This document shows, in pieces, positions 13,578 to 15,424 of a DNA stretch of 15,424 bases; position 1 is the first letter of the stretch; each line of letters begins with the position of its first letter. The translations under genes and the position numbers were made by a program. Under the pieces are notes generated by a model. It saw only the letters and a program-made list of their open reading frames with translations. It was not told the origin of the DNA and ran no database searches. Where the stretch lies: positions 1-15,424 of the forward strand of contig DCDG01000015.1 of NCBI GenBank assembly GCA_002316315.1, in the 5' to 3' direction. The stretch comes from Candidatus Aminicenantes bacterium UBA1061. Lineage in GTDB: Bacteria; Acidobacteriota; Aminicenantia; Aminicenantales; Saccharicenantaceae.

Positions 13578-13842
13578 AGTCTTTAAAGATGACCTGTGGA
13601 AGCCACGTGTTTCCAGCTGCTGTGGTCAGCTTGGATCAGTTGATAGGATAATTAAAAGACAGGTGCAACAAAAGATGCTGGGGGCGGTGAGAAAAAGCCC
13701 GGATAGAAGCTGAGGAAGCCAAGCCCCAGGTCAGGGAGGATTTTATTGATTATAAAATAATGATAAGTATATAAAGCCAGTCAATTAAAACTCATGCTCA
13801 ATGAGCTAGTGTATAAGATAGTTTGCAAATTGCAGTAAAGGA

Positions 13843-13856
13843 CTTAGCCGGCTAAG
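13843..13856. promoter_or_regulatory. 14-bp perfect palindrome, operator-like
   Basis: CTTAGCCGGCTAAG lies 50 bases upstream of a strong ribosome binding site. The size and symmetry suit a dimeric regulator site, but no regulator is identified. Confidence 0.35.
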
Positions 13857-13905
13857 AATCTCCTTTTAAAGAACTTAATCTCAAAAAAGGAGGAGTTTAC
13901 GGACG

Positions 13906-13995
13906 ATGGCTCAAAAAGATTATAAGATATTACCGGAAGAATTGCTTACAGGGTATTTAACAGAGCAGGATCCGTGTAGTGTGCTTTTATATTGA
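13906..13995 (+). CDS. Possible 29-residue small protein
   Basis: ATG at 13906 is preceded by an unusually strong Shine-Dalgarno (AAAAGGAGGAG, ending at 13895). The frame is 29 codons and ends TGA: MAQKDYKILPEELLTGYLTE then QDPCSVLLY. No family recognised. It may be a genuine small protein, a leader peptide for the gene at 14095, or the 5' remnant of a lost gene. Confidence 0.35.
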   Translation: MAQKDYKILPEELLTGYLTEQDPCSVLLY

Positions 13996-14068
13996 TATTA
14001 AAGCAAATCGGCTGGCCTGACTCTATCGGGTTGGGCGTGCGCCGACCGCATAATTGTGAGTTCAGGAG

Positions 14069-14074
14069 TATAAT
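14069..14074 (+). promoter_or_regulatory. -10 box of the 14095 gene
   Basis: An exact TATAAT; a start at about 14081 would leave a leader of 14 nt that holds the AGGAGA ribosome binding site (14084-14089). The -35 is not convincing. Confidence 0.45.
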
Positions 14075-14094
14075 AAAATTAATAGGAGACAAAA

Positions 14095-14694
14095 ATGAAG
14101 AAGATTAAAAAGGCCGCTCTGATCCTGGCCCTTGGCCTGATTCTTGTCTGGCCTGCTGTTCTTTCTGCTCAGGTGATAACAGAAAGATACGGACAGGGTG
14201 TCTTTGCCAATTCCTATGGCCCCATTAAACTGGTAGTCGATGCCAGTGTGGCTATCAGGGATATAAACAGTCCTTATGTACTGTTTATACTTTACATGGC
14301 TGCTGGAGAAGAAGGGCAGAATATCGTCGTTCATCGTGACGGTATTACCATGATTTATCAGGACCAGGAATACAATATGCCGCCGGTCAAGGAGCTTCGT
14401 GAGAAATATCACCGTCAGATGCGGGATACTAATTTATACCAGATTAGCGGCCGGGAAGGCCTGGCCTCGACCTGGGTTCGGTTCTACAAGTTCCCCACCA
14501 ACCAGGACTTTTTCCCTCTCCAGGCCAGCTCCTCGGCTCCGGTGGATGAGGGACTCCTGACCGGCAATATTGGTTTTCGAACCAGATGCTATTTTAAAAA
14601 TCCTGGTTTCAAAAAAGGCGACGAAGTTATTATCAGAGTGACTGCCAAAAATGATCCTAACCTGAGCAATGAAGTCGCGGTCGTCCTGGAGTAA
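14095..14694 (+). CDS. Secreted protein of unknown function
   Basis: A 199-residue protein with a clear Sec signal peptide: KK-IKK n-region, hydrophobic core 7-22 and a cleavage site after VLSA (residue 25). There is no lipobox Cys. The mature part of about 174 residues looks beta-rich (GPIKLVVDASVAIRD, PYVLFILYMAAGEEGQNIVVH, DEVIIRVTAKND near the end) and has one Cys. It could be a periplasmic immunoglobulin-like fold; the family is not recognised. The start is supported by AGGAGA six bases upstream. It stands alone, with its own TATAAT. Confidence 0.75.
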   Translation: MKKIKKAALILALGLILVWPAVLSAQVITERYGQGVFANSYGPIKLVVDASVAIRDINSPYVLFILYMAAGEEGQNIVVHRDGITMIYQDQEYNMPPVKELREKYHRQMRDTNLYQISGREGLASTWVRFYKFPTNQDFFPLQASSSAPVDEGLLTGNIGFRTRCYFKNPGFKKGDEVIIRVTAKNDPNLSNEVAVVLE

Positions 14695-15401
14695 GCACAA
14701 AACTGCGCAACCGGCGGCACGATCTATATTTTCTGAGTTTTTCTGGCGATATTGACAGCCGTGTTTACATGGCCTGACCCAATTTAGCCGTTTTATTCTT
14801 TTATTCTATTTATCTTATTATCTTAGCCTCTCCTCTCTTAGCCCATTCAGCCTGTTTGCTTATCTGGCTTATTTTTAGCGTATCCTTTGTCGGGTCAGAC
14901 TGGCTTGAAACTGAACATTGAGACTGGCTCTTGAAGAGGCGGCCAATGATAGGTAACCGGGGAAAAACCAGGAAAACGCCCCTGGCCAGGTATCTCTCTA
15001 CCGGAAAACGGATAATGTAAGTTGTTTCGACCACCTGACCAGTCCTTATCATCTTATTTTAATTTATTTATTCTATCCTATTGATAATAAGTAACATCTC
15101 CGGGCCAGGCCTTATTTTTGGACCAGTAGACTCTTCATCAATTCAAATTACCAGTTGGCCGATCTGGCCGATCTGATTATGGCTCGGTCCTGGTTTCGCT
15201 TCCTTAAATAGCTTAAATATTTAGAAACAATTAGAAAATAAAATATAGATATTGCCCCCATTTTATAAATTTTAAATGAACCTTTTTCTTTTATTTTTCG
15301 TATATGAGAGAGAGCGGTCTGATAGATGGATATATGGTAATATTATCGCTAATTTACCTTTCGCTCCTTTGCCCTTAATCAATCGTCAGGAGAAACAGAA
15401 C
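14695..15401. other. AT-rich intergenic region without a convincing gene
   Basis: About 700 bp. A minus-strand open frame at 14810-15052 (80 codons) lacks a ribosome binding site and I do not accept it. A tandem 9-bp repeat TGGCCGATC occurs at 15156-15173. The last 200 bases are strongly AT-rich, consistent with the promoter region of the gene starting at 15402. No REP copy is present. Confidence 0.5.
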
Positions 15402-15424
15402 ATGGAGAAATTTTTTAATCAACG
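15402..15424 (+). CDS. Probable gene start cut by the window edge
   Basis: ATG GAG AAA TTT TTT AAT CAA is preceded by CAGGAGAAA, with eight bases between AGGAGA (15388-15393) and the ATG, after a long AT-rich region. Only seven codons (MEKFFNQ) are visible, so nothing can be said about function. Confidence 0.45.

Larger units (their letters stand above)
13578..14094. other. Intergenic region with palindromes and a possible small ORF
   Basis: About 517 bp. A hairpin-rich start (TGGAA...TTCCA near 13596-13615, GCTG...CAGC near 13617-13629) gives way to AT-rich sequence. It contains CTCAT...ATGAG (13791-13805), a 14-bp perfect palindrome at 13843-13856, the small frame at 13906-13995, and the promoter of the next gene. 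No known RNA recognised. Confidence 0.55.

Noticed and set aside
13590..13740. Hairpin-rich stretch as a known structured RNA
   Set aside because: No consensus core of a familiar riboswitch, RNase P, tmRNA or 6S RNA could be recognised by eye.
14810..15052. Minus-strand 80-codon frame with a stretch like LPIIGRLFKSQ, reminiscent of secretin C-terminal motifs
   Set aside because: No ribosome binding site, no other secretin features, high Ser/Gln/Lys composition; probably chance.

Overview
The window looks like a bacterial chromosome segment from an uncultured, Gram-negative-type, polymer-degrading lineage. My best guess is Candidatus Aminicenantes/Acidobacteriota-like. The reasons are a DUF5916 outer-membrane protein with a CBM9-like domain, a DUF5695 protein, a GHL10-type secreted glycosidase, and leaderless promoters mixed with Shine-Dalgarno genes. 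This is inference from gene content; there is no rRNA or other marker here. I see no tRNA, rRNA or CRISPR.

Layout. 2-2098 (+): DUF5695 protein, 5' end outside the window. 2384-3082 (+): DUF4405 membrane protein. 3083-4180: about 1.1 kb without a convincing gene, holding decayed repeats and a structured leader. 4181-4567 (+): DUF2934 protein with a basic tail. 4698-5729 (+): TauE/SafE-type permease. 5841-6470 (-): REP-associated tyrosine transposase (RAYT). 6831-8072 (+): mnmA. 8178-11009 (-): DUF5916/CBM9-like outer-membrane protein. 11295-13577 (+): GHL10-type secreted glycosidase. 14095-14694 (+): small secreted protein. 15402 to the right edge: probable start of another gene.

The most striking structure is a family of short palindromic repeats around the RAYT gene. 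The core hairpin is GACGGA-GTGT-TCCGTC (class A) or a variant ending ATTACGTC or GTTACGTC (class B). There are nine good loci, three of which are 42-bp perfect palindromes made of two arms head to head, plus three diverged copies and a half-copy. Five of the nine visible coding stops lie in or within 5 bp of a repeat, and in three genes (DUF5695, RAYT, mnmA) the stop TGA is part of the repeat. One copy is translated near the N-terminus of the DUF4405 protein and could even supply its start codon. Two copies are followed by T-runs and look like terminators. I read this as a RAYT/REP (REPtron-like) system whose repeats form the 3' boundaries of neighbouring genes.

A second theme is long low-complexity insertions inside conserved folds: DUF5695, TauE/SafE (between the two halves), MnmA (two insertions) and GHL10 (about 180 residues inside the barrel). 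Two of the five inserts contain dipeptide runs encoded by hexanucleotide microsatellites.

Functionally, the DUF5695, DUF5916/CBM9-like and GHL10-type proteins suggest carbohydrate or cell-wall polymer processing outside the cytoplasm. mnmA is a tRNA-modification housekeeping gene, and the TauE/SafE protein is a probable sulfur-oxyanion or organic-anion permease. The genes are mostly monocistronic, with separate promoters or repeats between them, rather than one operon.
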